Below, one piece after another: positions 8,159 through 15,476 of a stretch of 55,876 nucleotides of DNA. The notes beneath the pieces were generated by a model that searched no databases, had not been told where the DNA came from, and saw only the letters and a program-made list of their open reading frames with translations. Position numbers and translations under genes: made by a program. Origin of the DNA: Thermodesulfovibrionia bacterium (lineage in GTDB: Bacteria > Nitrospirota > Thermodesulfovibrionia > UBA6902 > BMS3Bbin08); NCBI GenBank assembly GCA_030694425.1, contig JAUXYI010000018.1, positions 1 to 55,876 of the forward strand, read 5' to 3'. Within the stretch, counting starts at the first letter, position 1. Each line of letters begins with the position of its first letter.

Positions 8159-9493
8159 TTATCTTCTCAAAAAACCAAAGATTCCTCTGCCTATTACATC
8201 TTTCATGCTTGATTGAATTAAATCATTATTGTTTTTTATAAGAGTCTGAATTAGTTCAATGCTTTTTGACAATTCTTTTTGAAAAATAAGTAACTGGTCA
8301 GATGTTGTTTTGGAAATATTAAAAAACTCTGGTGCTCCTTTTATTAAATTTGATGTTACCATTTGTCCCTCTGTAACATTTTGTATTTTATCGTTAAGTT
8401 GTTGCGTCTGAATGTTAATATTTGCCATAGATTCACTAATACTATTTTTAATAGAAATTGATAAATTATCTATTGTCTTTGTATAGTGGTCAACTATTTT
8501 TAAGATTTGTTCTTGTCCTGCAATTGTGTTATTAATTTTATCTATTAGTGCAGGTGTGTCATTAAAACTTTTTACTATTTTTTCAAAGGCTTTGGAAATC
8601 TTCCCTGACCATGAGCGTAAATCTGTGGTAAGATTTGTTACTTCGTTGCCAATACTACCAGAGCCTTTTTTAAGGGTTTCAGATAGATTTGAAATGTCAG
8701 AGGTTATTAAGTTAATTTCCTTTTTTAAATTGTCAACAGGTTCTTGCATTATTTTTACAAAATAATCGCCGGGCAAGTTCATTTCTTGAATTTTAGAATT
8801 TAAAGTTGCAGCACTTTTTGTTAGCTCTTCTTCAAATTTCTTTGTTGTTTCAATTATTGAGTCGGAGACGGTTTTCATTGCAGTAGTGAACTGTTCGGCA
8901 ATTTTAGCGTTGTCATCGTTAATTTTTTTAAATATTTCAGACAAATTTTCTGTATATTTTTCTGTTGTAATATTGATTTGGGTTGTTACTTTATTTGAAT
9001 ATGTGTAAACGTCTTCATGAAGACGTTTTATTTTTTCAACAAATATTTCTAAATGAATCTGAAAAGTCTTTGCAGTATCTATTAGGCTATCTTCTATTGT
9101 CTGTTTAACTTCTTGGAGGTCTTTTTTAAAGTTAACTATATATACCCTTGCCCCCATGCCTAAGAGGGTACTTACCATTGCAGCTCCAAAACGAGCGGCA
9201 ATTCTCTCAAATTTCAAACCGGCATCAGGCAAATCAAAGAGTATTAATATTATTGTGCTTATGGTAAAAAGGAAACCAAGGTAGTAACAGCTATCGCCAA
9301 ACTTTTCATCTGAGATATCATCCGGATGTCTTTTAACACCAATAATAATGTAAGCAATCATTAATGTTATAGGGATTGTTAAGCCAAAAATCCAAGGGTC
9401 ATTAATCAACCATCCGATAACAGATGAGGAAATTTTTAATGTTATTGTTATGAAAAATATTTTAGAAATTGGAATTTGCTTAAGTTGTTTCAT
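8159..9493 (-). CDS. Four-TM protein with long coiled-coil tail, MotA/TolQ/ZorA-like (third gene of module)
   Basis: 444 residues. Likely membrane helices at about 9-30, 33-53, 69-88 and 99-120; the last (ARFGAAMVSTLLGMGARVYI) is rich in Gly, Ala and Ser/Thr in the manner of the pore helices of MotA/TolQ/ExbB. The remaining 320 residues are a soluble, heptad-rich tail with many Asn, Thr and Ser, reminiscent of the long cytoplasmic tail of ZorA in Zorya defence. The last residues are basic (GRGIFGFLRR). The vWA-like gene ends 10 bases upstream. The comparison with stator proteins rests on topology and residue type, not on a clear signature. Confidence 0.8.
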   Translation of the reverse strand: MKQLKQIPISKIFFITITLKISSSVIGWLINDPWIFGLTIPITLMIAYIIIGVKRHPDDISDEKFGDSCYYLGFLFTISTIILILFDLPDAGLKFERIAARFGAAMVSTLLGMGARVYIVNFKKDLQEVKQTIEDSLIDTAKTFQIHLEIFVEKIKRLHEDVYTYSNKVTTQINITTEKYTENLSEIFKKINDDNAKIAEQFTTAMKTVSDSIIETTKKFEEELTKSAATLNSKIQEMNLPGDYFVKIMQEPVDNLKKEINLITSDISNLSETLKKGSGSIGNEVTNLTTDLRSWSGKISKAFEKIVKSFNDTPALIDKINNTIAGQEQILKIVDHYTKTIDNLSISIKNSISESMANINIQTQQLNDKIQNVTEGQMVTSNLIKGAPEFFNISKTTSDQLLIFQKELSKSIELIQTLIKNNNDLIQSSMKDVIGRGIFGFLRR

Positions 9494-9503
9494 ACTATTA
9501 ATA

Positions 9504-10304
9504 TTATCCTTGTATAAGCTGAACTGTCGTTAACCTTGCTCCCATTTCTTTAAAATAATCCTCCCAGAACTTTGCATGGCCTCTATTTTGTAATGAGGGA
9601 GAATGCATTAAATAAGCTATTTCGACTTCAACATCAGCAAGGTTAGTTCTTACCTTTTTAAAGTAATCAGTCTGCTTGAATTGTTGAAAATCTATCTTGT
9701 CTTTATATTGTGAATACATCAGTGTATTATGCAGCATGTCCGAGATTATAATTAATTTTTTCCCCCCTTTGATTGAATGTTTGCCAAATCCATCTATTGA
9801 GGCAATTTGAAGCATTTCCATAATAGGAGAAAACTGGCGAGGTTGTGGTGAATCAAAAAAATATTCTATCTCTTTAAATTCTTTTAAAAAGTTCTTATAA
9901 AGTTTTGCGTATTTTTCAGGGGCTTCCGTCCATGGGCTTTTTGTACTTCCATCGCCGGGGTTGCATTTATCAAAAATTGGCTCTGAGAATTTTGTAATGT
10001 CCTCATCAATTACGAAAATAGTTAATTGTTCTCCTGCATTAACCCTTTTTTTAACAATTTCATCCATGTAAGTATATAATGATTTCTGTTGAATAAAATT
10101 AAGCGGGGTTGTTCTATCTATTAACACAACGACATGTCCAAGTGCACCGGATTGAGGACAAAAGGACTCTGGGTTAGGTGGATTAGAACCTTGAAAATAT
10201 AAGTACGATGCTCCAATCACTATAAAAACAGTCAGGGATATTAGAACTATGGCATATATAATGTCTTTTTTACGCCTACCACCAGGACCTTTTGGCTCTC
10301 GCAT
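9504..10304 (-). CDS. Membrane-anchored vWA-like protein (second gene of module)
   Basis: 266 residues. A basic N-terminus (KGPGGRRKKD) and one membrane helix about 15-37 precede a domain with a von Willebrand A-like plan: VVVLIDRTTPL at 58-68 as the first strand with D63, an LTIFVIDE strand, and KLIIISDMLHNT at 183-194 with D189. The metal-site motif is D-R-T-T rather than the classical DxSxS, so metal binding is doubtful. Its ATG overlaps the stop of the upstream gene in a TAATG, so the two are probably translationally coupled. Function unknown; a stress- or phage-related complex is possible from context. Confidence 0.8.
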   Translation of the reverse strand: MREPKGPGGRRKKDIIYAIVLISLTVFIVIGASYLYFQGSNPPNPESFCPQSGALGHVVVLIDRTTPLNFIQQKSLYTYMDEIVKKRVNAGEQLTIFVIDEDITKFSEPIFDKCNPGDGSTKSPWTEAPEKYAKLYKNFLKEFKEIEYFFDSPQPRQFSPIMEMLQIASIDGFGKHSIKGGKKLIIISDMLHNTLMYSQYKDKIDFQQFKQTDYFKKVRTNLADVEVEIAYLMHSPSLQNRGHAKFWEDYFKEMGARLTTVQLIQG

Positions 10305-11755
10305 TACACCGCTCCAATACTATCGCCATAAAAAATATCTTCTGGTGATATTTTTTTATACTCGTTAACAAATGTTGCTTGAATATCTTCTTTAATTTTT
10401 AAAATTTGAGAACTTAAAGTTTGAATTTCCTTATGTCGCACAGCATATTTTTGTTCATCATCTTTGCTGCTGAAATCCGGAATTGTAAAACGAGTTAGAA
10501 TGTAATCGTCGTTAAAATACTTTGGCATAGGAGTACTCCTGTGCAGTTGATTAATGCTTCTGAAAGTTTGCAACAACGCTGTTTTACAATTTTCGGCATC
10601 ATTAAAGGAAGCATCCAGTTTTGTTTTTGTTGAACTTTTATTTTGTATTGCTTCGTATAACTGCAACAGGTCATTTTGAGACTTGTTTGAAGCTTTTTCT
10701 AAGTCCTCCAGAGATGATTTCTTTAAATTCTCCAACTGGGTACGAATATCATCAATCTCTATTTCGTAATCCTGCTTGGCTTGTACATATTGTTTATGTA
10801 TTTTTCCATAACCCGGGTATTTATCGTCCATAGAATAGGTGTCATAACCTGCACCTGTTGCGAAAATTAGACTTAAAATAAATAAGAACCATGAGTGTAC
10901 CTCTTTGAGACCAAAAGCATTATTACGTATATTTTCCAGTGCTAATCGCGCCGCATTATCAGGATCACTGCCTAAAGCATCACGATAATGAGCTATTGTT
11001 AATGAAATGACTATAGCTATAATAAAAGCCAATATGATAAAGAATATACCAAACATTTTTCTAAGCACAGATACATGGTTAATTTGTGAAATAAAAAAAT
11101 AACCCCATAGAGACGCAATAGAGACATTAATGAATGCAAAGACAGCAGCATATATGAAACCTTGTATAAGCCCTCCCCAAATACCTTTCTGAAAAAAAAC
11201 TGCGTTGGCTGCTGCTTCAGCAATTATCAGAAAGGCCAATATTGCCCAGCTTAAAACCAGACGAGTACCCGTTTGATAATAAGGATCACGCTCTAATTTA
11301 CTGGCTTCTTTAAAACGATTAAATTCAACTTTTCTATTTCGAGCATCTGATGCTAACCCTTTAAGCAAGGAATCATTTCCAGTAAGAATTTTATTTGCCT
11401 TATTTTCAAAATTAGTCTTGGCAGTACTAATGTTGCTGATATGTGAAAAGATACTCATATCTAATTGATTAATATCTTTATTGATTACAGTTAAACGGTC
11501 TTTTGCCCAGTTCGTATAATCCTGTCGGGCTTTCTGGACAATTTGAATAATTTGTGCTTCAATTCCACATAGTGCTGTTGCATCAGATGGAGGAATGTTT
11601 GCAGAGCCGAGTCGCTTGCCTTCTGCTTCAATATTCAATTCTTCAGCTACTTTCTCTACAGTTAAAGGATTTGAGATAGGGTGAAATGGTTTAGGGGACT
11701 CACTTGGATTATGGATTAGCCATTTAAGAATTTTTTTTATTAATTCTTTCAACAT
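10304..11755 (-). CDS. Four-TM protein with flanking coiled coils (first gene of module)
   Basis: 483 residues. A soluble N-terminal half about 1-160 with helical heptads, four membrane helices at about 165-188 (containing AEAAANAVFF), 194-222, 234-256 and 288-306, then a short segment with DTYSMDDKYPGYGK, a second coiled-coil stretch about 320-390, and a C-terminal tail. I cannot assign a named family. It heads the operon, about 36 bases below a predicted promoter with an overlapping palindrome, and overlaps the vWA-like gene by one base. Confidence 0.8.
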   Translation of the reverse strand: MLKELIKKILKWLIHNPSESPKPFHPISNPLTVEKVAEELNIEAEGKRLGSANIPPSDATALCGIEAQIIQIVQKARQDYTNWAKDRLTVINKDINQLDMSIFSHISNISTAKTNFENKANKILTGNDSLLKGLASDARNRKVEFNRFKEASKLERDPYYQTGTRLVLSWAILAFLIIAEAAANAVFFQKGIWGGLIQGFIYAAVFAFINVSIASLWGYFFISQINHVSVLRKMFGIFFIILAFIIAIVISLTIAHYRDALGSDPDNAARLALENIRNNAFGLKEVHSWFLFILSLIFATGAGYDTYSMDDKYPGYGKIHKQYVQAKQDYEIEIDDIRTQLENLKKSSLEDLEKASNKSQNDLLQLYEAIQNKSSTKTKLDASFNDAENCKTALLQTFRSINQLHRSTPMPKYFNDDYILTRFTIPDFSSKDDEQKYAVRHKEIQTLSSQILKIKEDIQATFVNEYKKISPEDIFYGDSIGAV

Positions 11756-11789
11756 TTAAGCGGTTTAATTACTAAAACTAAGGATATTT

Positions 11790-11815
11790 TACAGGCATAT
11801 TAAAATATGCCTGTA
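11790..11815. promoter_or_regulatory. Palindromic operator overlapping the module promoter
   Basis: Two perfect 12-base arms, TACAGGCATATT and AATATGCCTGTA, separated by two bases. The palindrome covers the -10 box and most of the spacer of the predicted promoter, the classical place for a repressor site. It could also form a hairpin at the end of the deoB transcript, but no T-run follows it. Confidence 0.6.
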
Positions 11816-11826
11816 TGCGATGTCAA
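11799..11826 (-). promoter_or_regulatory. Sigma-70 promoter of the four-gene module
   Basis: On the minus strand, a perfect TTGACA (-35, positions 11826-11821) is followed after 16 bases by TTTAAT (-10, 11804-11799; five of six consensus bases). It lies just past the deoB stop codon and fires toward the four-gene module, giving a leader of about 35-40 bases. Confidence 0.65.
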
Positions 11827-11828
11827 TA

Positions 11829-13007
11829 TTAGAAGGTAGTCTTTAATTTGTTCAAAAAACTCTTTCCCCTGACAGGCGCTTTTATCCCGAATGCCTCAAG
11901 CGCTGTTGCGCCGAGGTCTGAAAAGCTGGTCCTTAATCCAAGATTAATCCCTTTTTTAATTGCAGGGACATAAATTAGCAGGGGCACATATTCTCTTGAA
12001 TGGTCTGTGCTTGGGGTAGTCGGGTCACAGCCATGGTCCGCTGTTATTATCAAGAGGTCATCTTTGCTAAGAACCTCAAAAATTTCAGGCAGTCTTTTAT
12101 CAAAATCTTCAAGTGCTTTTGCATAACCTTGAGGGTCATTTCTATGTCCATATAAAGTATCAAAATCCACAAGAGTTACCCAGACAATGCCTTTTTTTAT
12201 GGCATTAAAAGACAAAATGGTTTTTGATATGGCGTCGTTATTGTCTGATACGAGAACGGTTTTTGTAAAACCTTTACCAGCAAATATATCTTTTACTTTA
12301 CCAATACTTATTACATCCATACCGCCTTCTATCAGATATTCAAGGGCGGTTTTTTTAAATGGTGGGATGCTGTAATCTTTTCTCCTTGGTGTTCTTGTGA
12401 ATGAGCCTTCTCTGCCAATAAACGGTCTTGCTATAACTCTGCCAATATTGTAAGGATATTTCAGGATGCCCCTTGCAATTTCGCACATCCTGTAAAGATC
12501 TTCAACCGGAATTATTTCCTCATGCGCTGCAATCTGAAATACACTGTCGGCAGATGTATAAACAATTGGGCTGCCAGTCCTCATGTGTTCTGGACCAAGT
12601 TCTTTTATAATCTCTGTGCCCGAAGCAGGCTTATTCCCGAGTACTTTCCTTCCAATTGCTTTTTCAAAGGCATCAATTATCTCTCTGGGAAAACCATCAG
12701 GATATATTGGAAAGGGTTTATCTACTATTACCCCCATCATCTCCCAGTGGCCTGAAGTCGTGTCTTTTGCCTTTGATGCCTCAGCCATTTTTCCATAACA
12801 ACCTTTAAGTTGACCGGGCATTCCAATTCCTTTGAACTCACCTAAAAAACCAAGTCCGAGAGACTCCAGATTTGATAGGTTCAGTCCCCCGACTGCATCA
12901 GCCATGTTTCTCAGGGTATTACTGCCTTTATCACCGTACTCTTCAGCATCCGGCAGTTCGCCAATGCCAAGCCCATCCAGAACAATCAATAAAACTCTTT
13001 TCACCAT
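11829..13007 (-). CDS. deoB: Phosphopentomutase
   Basis: About 392 residues from the ATG that gives [20 protein letters not shown], the normal family start; an in-frame GTG seven codons earlier is less likely. Alkaline-phosphatase-superfamily metal-site motifs are present: LDGLGIG with a metal Asp, [11 protein letters not shown] with the phosphothreonine region, and [19 protein letters not shown] near the C-terminus. It interconverts (deoxy)ribose 1- and 5-phosphate in nucleoside salvage. It stands alone, with no deoA, deoC or punA nearby, and is followed on the same strand by the promoter of the four-gene module. Confidence 0.95.
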   Translation of the reverse strand: MVKRVLLIVLDGLGIGELPDAEEYGDKGSNTLRNMADAVGGLNLSNLESLGLGFLGEFKGIGMPGQLKGCYGKMAEASKAKDTTSGHWEMMGVIVDKPFPIYPDGFPREIIDAFEKAIGRKVLGNKPASGTEIIKELGPEHMRTGSPIVYTSADSVFQIAAHEEIIPVEDLYRMCEIARGILKYPYNIGRVIARPFIGREGSFTRTPRRKDYSIPPFKKTALEYLIEGGMDVISIGKVKDIFAGKGFTKTVLVSDNNDAISKTILSFNAIKKGIVWVTLVDFDTLYGHRNDPQGYAKALEDFDKRLPEIFEVLSKDDLLIITADHGCDPTTPSTDHSREYVPLLIYVPAIKKGINLGLRTSFSDLGATALEAFGIKAPVRGKSFLNKLKTTF

Positions 13008-13027
13008 TATGCAATAGAATACCACAG

Positions 13028-13170
13028 CCCGAATCCCGATTTAGGATTTTGTCGTTGCGAGCAAAGCGAAGCAATCTCGCTTTTTTATGATGAGATTGCC
13101 ACGAACCCTTCGGGTTCTCGCAATGACGGGCAAATAAAAGCATAAATGATTTCTAAATCGGGATTCGGGA
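13028..13170. repeat. Nested inverted repeats: family A element inside a second palindrome
   Basis: Outer arms GAATCCCGATTTAG (from 13031) and CTAAATCGGGATTC (ending about 13166) enclose a family A element at 13051-13127, whose own arms are GTCGTTGCGAG and CTCGCAATGAC. The structure is between deoB and the divergently transcribed phosphatidyltransferase gene. It looks like one repeat inserted in the loop of another. Confidence 0.7.
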
Positions 13171-13261
13171 CAGTTTCAGAGAAACGGAGGAACACAGATT
13201 TCATGAAATATTTACCAGACAGGATGTATAATGAATAAGTAAAAAAATATTTTTTAAAAAA

Positions 13262-13849
13262 ATGAAAGTTAATATGCTAAGCAGCCAGCTTGGACATTTT
13301 CTTGATAGACCTTTGTTGCCCCTTGCGAAAAAGATTAAAGTAAATCCAAATATTATTACAATCGTTGGGTTCATTATAACAACTATTGCTGCAATAACTA
13401 TTCCATACAACTTAATATTAGCCGGTGTCCTTATCCTCTGCGGCGGACTTTTTGACATGTTTGACGGAATAATTGCAAGGGCAAACGGAAGGGCAACGGA
13501 CTTCGGCGCCTTTCTTGACTCAGTGCTTGACAGATATTCAGATTCTTTTCTCCTGCTCGGTTTCGGGTGGTATTTTTTTAAAAATGGTTCAATATCAGGG
13601 ATGCTTTTAAGTGCAGGCACAATGATTGGAACTCTTGTAATAAGCTATGCAAAGGCAAGGGCAGAAGGACTCGGCAGAAATTGTCATACAGGGCTCATGG
13701 AAAGAGGAGAAAGGATTATACTCATGATTTTCGGGGCATTGACTGGATTAGTACTGCCGGTAATGTGGATACTGCTTATTCTAACCCATGTGACAGTAAT
13801 CCAGAGAATTCATCATGTATGGAAGATAATGAAACGGGAACAGGTTTAA
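13262..13849 (+). CDS. CDP-alcohol phosphatidyltransferase
   Basis: 195 residues with the complete family motif D-G-x2-A-R-x8-G-x3-D-x3-D, read here as FDGIIARANGRATDFGAFLD followed by SVLD, and about five membrane helices. These integral membrane enzymes join a CDP-linked lipid to an alcohol such as glycerol phosphate or inositol phosphate. The short length and the motif context do not separate PgsA from archaetidylinositol-phosphate-synthase-like members, so no symbol is given. The gene is isolated, divergent from deoB across a repeat. Confidence 0.9.
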   Translation: MKVNMLSSQLGHFLDRPLLPLAKKIKVNPNIITIVGFIITTIAAITIPYNLILAGVLILCGGLFDMFDGIIARANGRATDFGAFLDSVLDRYSDSFLLLGFGWYFFKNGSISGMLLSAGTMIGTLVISYAKARAEGLGRNCHTGLMERGERIILMIFGALTGLVLPVMWILLILTHVTVIQRIHHVWKIMKREQV

Positions 13850-13947
13850 TTTCTTCTGTTACCTAAAGAGTAAAAGAGTATTTGGAATAAGCCCTGTAAC
13901 ATCGTGAATAGTCAGGTAATCTTTATTCCTTTGCATGTTTGCAAGCC

Positions 13948-14020
13948 TGACCCTCAACCTCCCTCAACCTCCCTCACAAGCCTGACCCTCAACCTCCCTC
14001 ATGACCCTCAACCTCCCTCA
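13948..14020. repeat. Short tandem repeat, three copies of a 19-mer
   Basis: TGACCCTCAACCTCCCTCA occurs at 13948-13966, 13983-14001 and 14002-14020, with a partial ACCTCCCTCA copy between the first and second. The first and second copies are also both preceded by AAGCC. No coding sense on either strand; likely replication slippage in a gene-free gap. Confidence 0.85.
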
Positions 14021-14121
14021 CAGCCAGATATTTTCCTATACCTCCCCACAATCCTGTAAATCTTAAGCCTTTTTTGGTTCGAGCTTTATGACAATCTGCG
14101 CATCAAGCTAAAAATCAAAAA

Positions 14122-14649
14122 TTAAAACTCTATCCCTTTTCTTGCCTTTACGCCGCTGTTAAAGGGGTGCTTAATCATTCGTATTTCTGTTACGTAGTCA
14201 GCAATTTTTATTAGTTCTTTTGGCGCTCCTCTGCCTGTAAATACAAGTTCCAGCCTCTGAGGCTTTGCGTTTATAATTTTTTTGACATCAGCCATACTCG
14301 CAAGACCGCATGCAAGAAGATTATTGAATTCGTCCATGATAATAAGGTCATAGGCATTGCTTTTTACTTCTTTTATGGCGCTGTTTATGGCTTTCTTTAT
14401 CGATTTTTTAAGTTCTGACAGTTTTACCGTTGAGTCAAAAAGCGGGGTTGTCTGTCCCTTGAATTTTGTGACTTTTATATTGAATTTCTTTGCAAGGGCG
14501 ATTTCTCCGGAGTCTCTTTTTATACTTTTCAGGAATTGCAGAATCAGCACCTTTTTGCCATGACCTGCCGCTCTCATAGCAAGCCCGAAGGCAGCTGTGG
14601 TCTTACCCTTGCCTTCTCCTGTATATACGTGTATCAGTCCTTTAGCCAT
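14122..14649 (-). CDS. cobO: Cob(I)yrinic acid a,c-diamide adenosyltransferase (CobO/CobA type)
   Basis: 175 residues from the ATG that gives MAKGLIHVYTGEGKGKTTAA, with P-loop GEGKGKTT and the family segments FDSTVKL, IIMDEFNNLLACG and LVFTGRGAPKELIKIADYVTE. It adds the 5-prime-deoxyadenosyl group to cobalamin precursors. The frame is open 22 codons further upstream, but that stretch is a dispersed repeat (GTACTGCGTAATGCGTTA type) and is unlikely to be translated. A B12 need fits the corrinoid-protein remnant and the B12-binding radical SAM gene in this window. Confidence 0.93.
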   Translation of the reverse strand: MAKGLIHVYTGEGKGKTTAAFGLAMRAAGHGKKVLILQFLKSIKRDSGEIALAKKFNIKVTKFKGQTTPLFDSTVKLSELKKSIKKAINSAIKEVKSNAYDLIIMDEFNNLLACGLASMADVKKIINAKPQRLELVFTGRGAPKELIKIADYVTEIRMIKHPFNSGVKARKGIEF

Positions 14650-14725
14650 AAAATTGTACTGCGTACTGCGTAATGCGTTATCAGCCGAATAATTTCTTCT
14701 CTCGTAACTCGTCACGGATAACTCA
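14648..14725. repeat. Dispersed repeat, family F (GCGTAATGCGTTAT / CTCGTAACTCGTC)
   Basis: Short degenerate words TACTGCGTACTGCGTAATGC and ACTCGTCACGGATAACTCAT fill the space between cobO and tRNA-Gly. Similar words occur at 42241-42267 and, inverted, at 42434-42464; a sister set (TTAAGAGTTATGAGTTA) occurs at 16561, 19801, 27300 and 32650. Confidence 0.6.
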
Positions 14726-14738
14726 TCACTGTCTCATA

Positions 14739-14813
14739 TGGAGCGGGCGACGGGATTCGAACCCGCGACCTTCAGCTTGGGAAGCTGACACTCTACCGCT
14801 GAGTTACGCCCGC
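14739..14813 (-). tRNA. tRNA-Gly (anticodon CCC)
   Basis: A full cloverleaf reads on the minus strand: acceptor GCGGGCG pairing with CGCCCGC, D-arm with CTCAGCGGTAGAG, anticodon stem TCAGC/GCTGA with loop TTCCCAA giving anticodon CCC, and T-arm GCGGGTTCGAATCCCGT. The 3-prime CCA is encoded. Confidence 0.95.
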
Positions 14814-14903
14814 ATTTAACCCCCTATAAAATAATGAATATTTTATATTGCCTCTCTTATTAATGCAAGGACTTTACCTTAAAAATAAGGAAGTTTTTTC
14901 TAA

Positions 14904-15338
14904 AACCATTGTTCTGCCCCTTCTGATCTTGTGCAGAGAGGGAGAATTCCTTTATTAAAAGAGGCTATCGGTCTTATCAAGGCAGATATAGGCAATGATG
15001 TTGCCATAGGCACATATGTGCTCGGACCTTTTACTCTTGCAGGACTGGACATACTAAAACCCCATGTAACACAGCTTGACCTCGGAGTAAAGGGCTCTGT
15101 GGTTATCGGTACGGTTGAAGGCGACGTCCATGACATAGGAAAAAATATCGTAAAGATGATGTTTGATGTGACAAGGTTTACCGTTTATGATTTAGGCAGG
15201 GATGTCCCGCTTGATAAATTTGTTGAAGAACAATTAAGGACAGATTCTGACCTTGTGTGCCTCTCTGCCATGATGACAACAACAATGGTTGGCATGAAAA
15301 AAGTTATTGACAATCTTAAGGCAAAAAATCCAATTTGA
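14904..15338 (+). pseudogene. Chimeric remnant: methyltransferase (UroD/MtaA-like) joined to corrinoid protein (MtaC/MtbC-like)
   Basis: The frame begins after a stop without a convincing start. The first third, KEAIGLIKADIGNDVAIGTY followed by VLGPFTLAG, is the kind of sequence found inside uroporphyrinogen-decarboxylase-like corrinoid methyltransferases. It runs straight into ILKPHVTQLDLGVKGSVVIG and GTVEGDVHDIGKNIV, the linker and cobalamin-binding motif (His of DxHxxG) of small corrinoid proteins. It stops after MMTTTMVGMKKVIDNL, before the usual GGAPV half of the B12 domain. This is best explained by a deletion that fused two neighbouring genes of a methyl-transfer cluster, followed by loss of the end. 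A functional hybrid is unlikely. Confidence 0.65.
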
Positions 15339-15476
15339 AAAAGATAATATTGAATCCAGCATGTCTCATCTCTCTCCGATTATTGAAGATGAGAAAAAAC
15401 ACATAAAACATGAAGATGGTCCGGGAATCCGTTTCTTCCTAATTATTGTCTCAAGGTTTTTCTAAAAGGATATTTA

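Noticed and set aside
7186-11755. Classical Zorya defence operon
   Set aside because: Only a ZorA/ZorB-like resemblance in topology; no OmpA-type domain, no ZorC, ZorD helicase or ZorE nuclease in the neighbourhood.
13201-13620. 139-codon minus-strand frame opposite the phosphatidyltransferase gene
   Set aside because: The plus-strand frame has a complete CDP-alcohol motif; the reverse frame has none.
13948-14020. CRISPR-like array
   Set aside because: Three 19-mers are nearly adjacent, with no spacers of constant length and no cas genes; a slippage repeat fits better.
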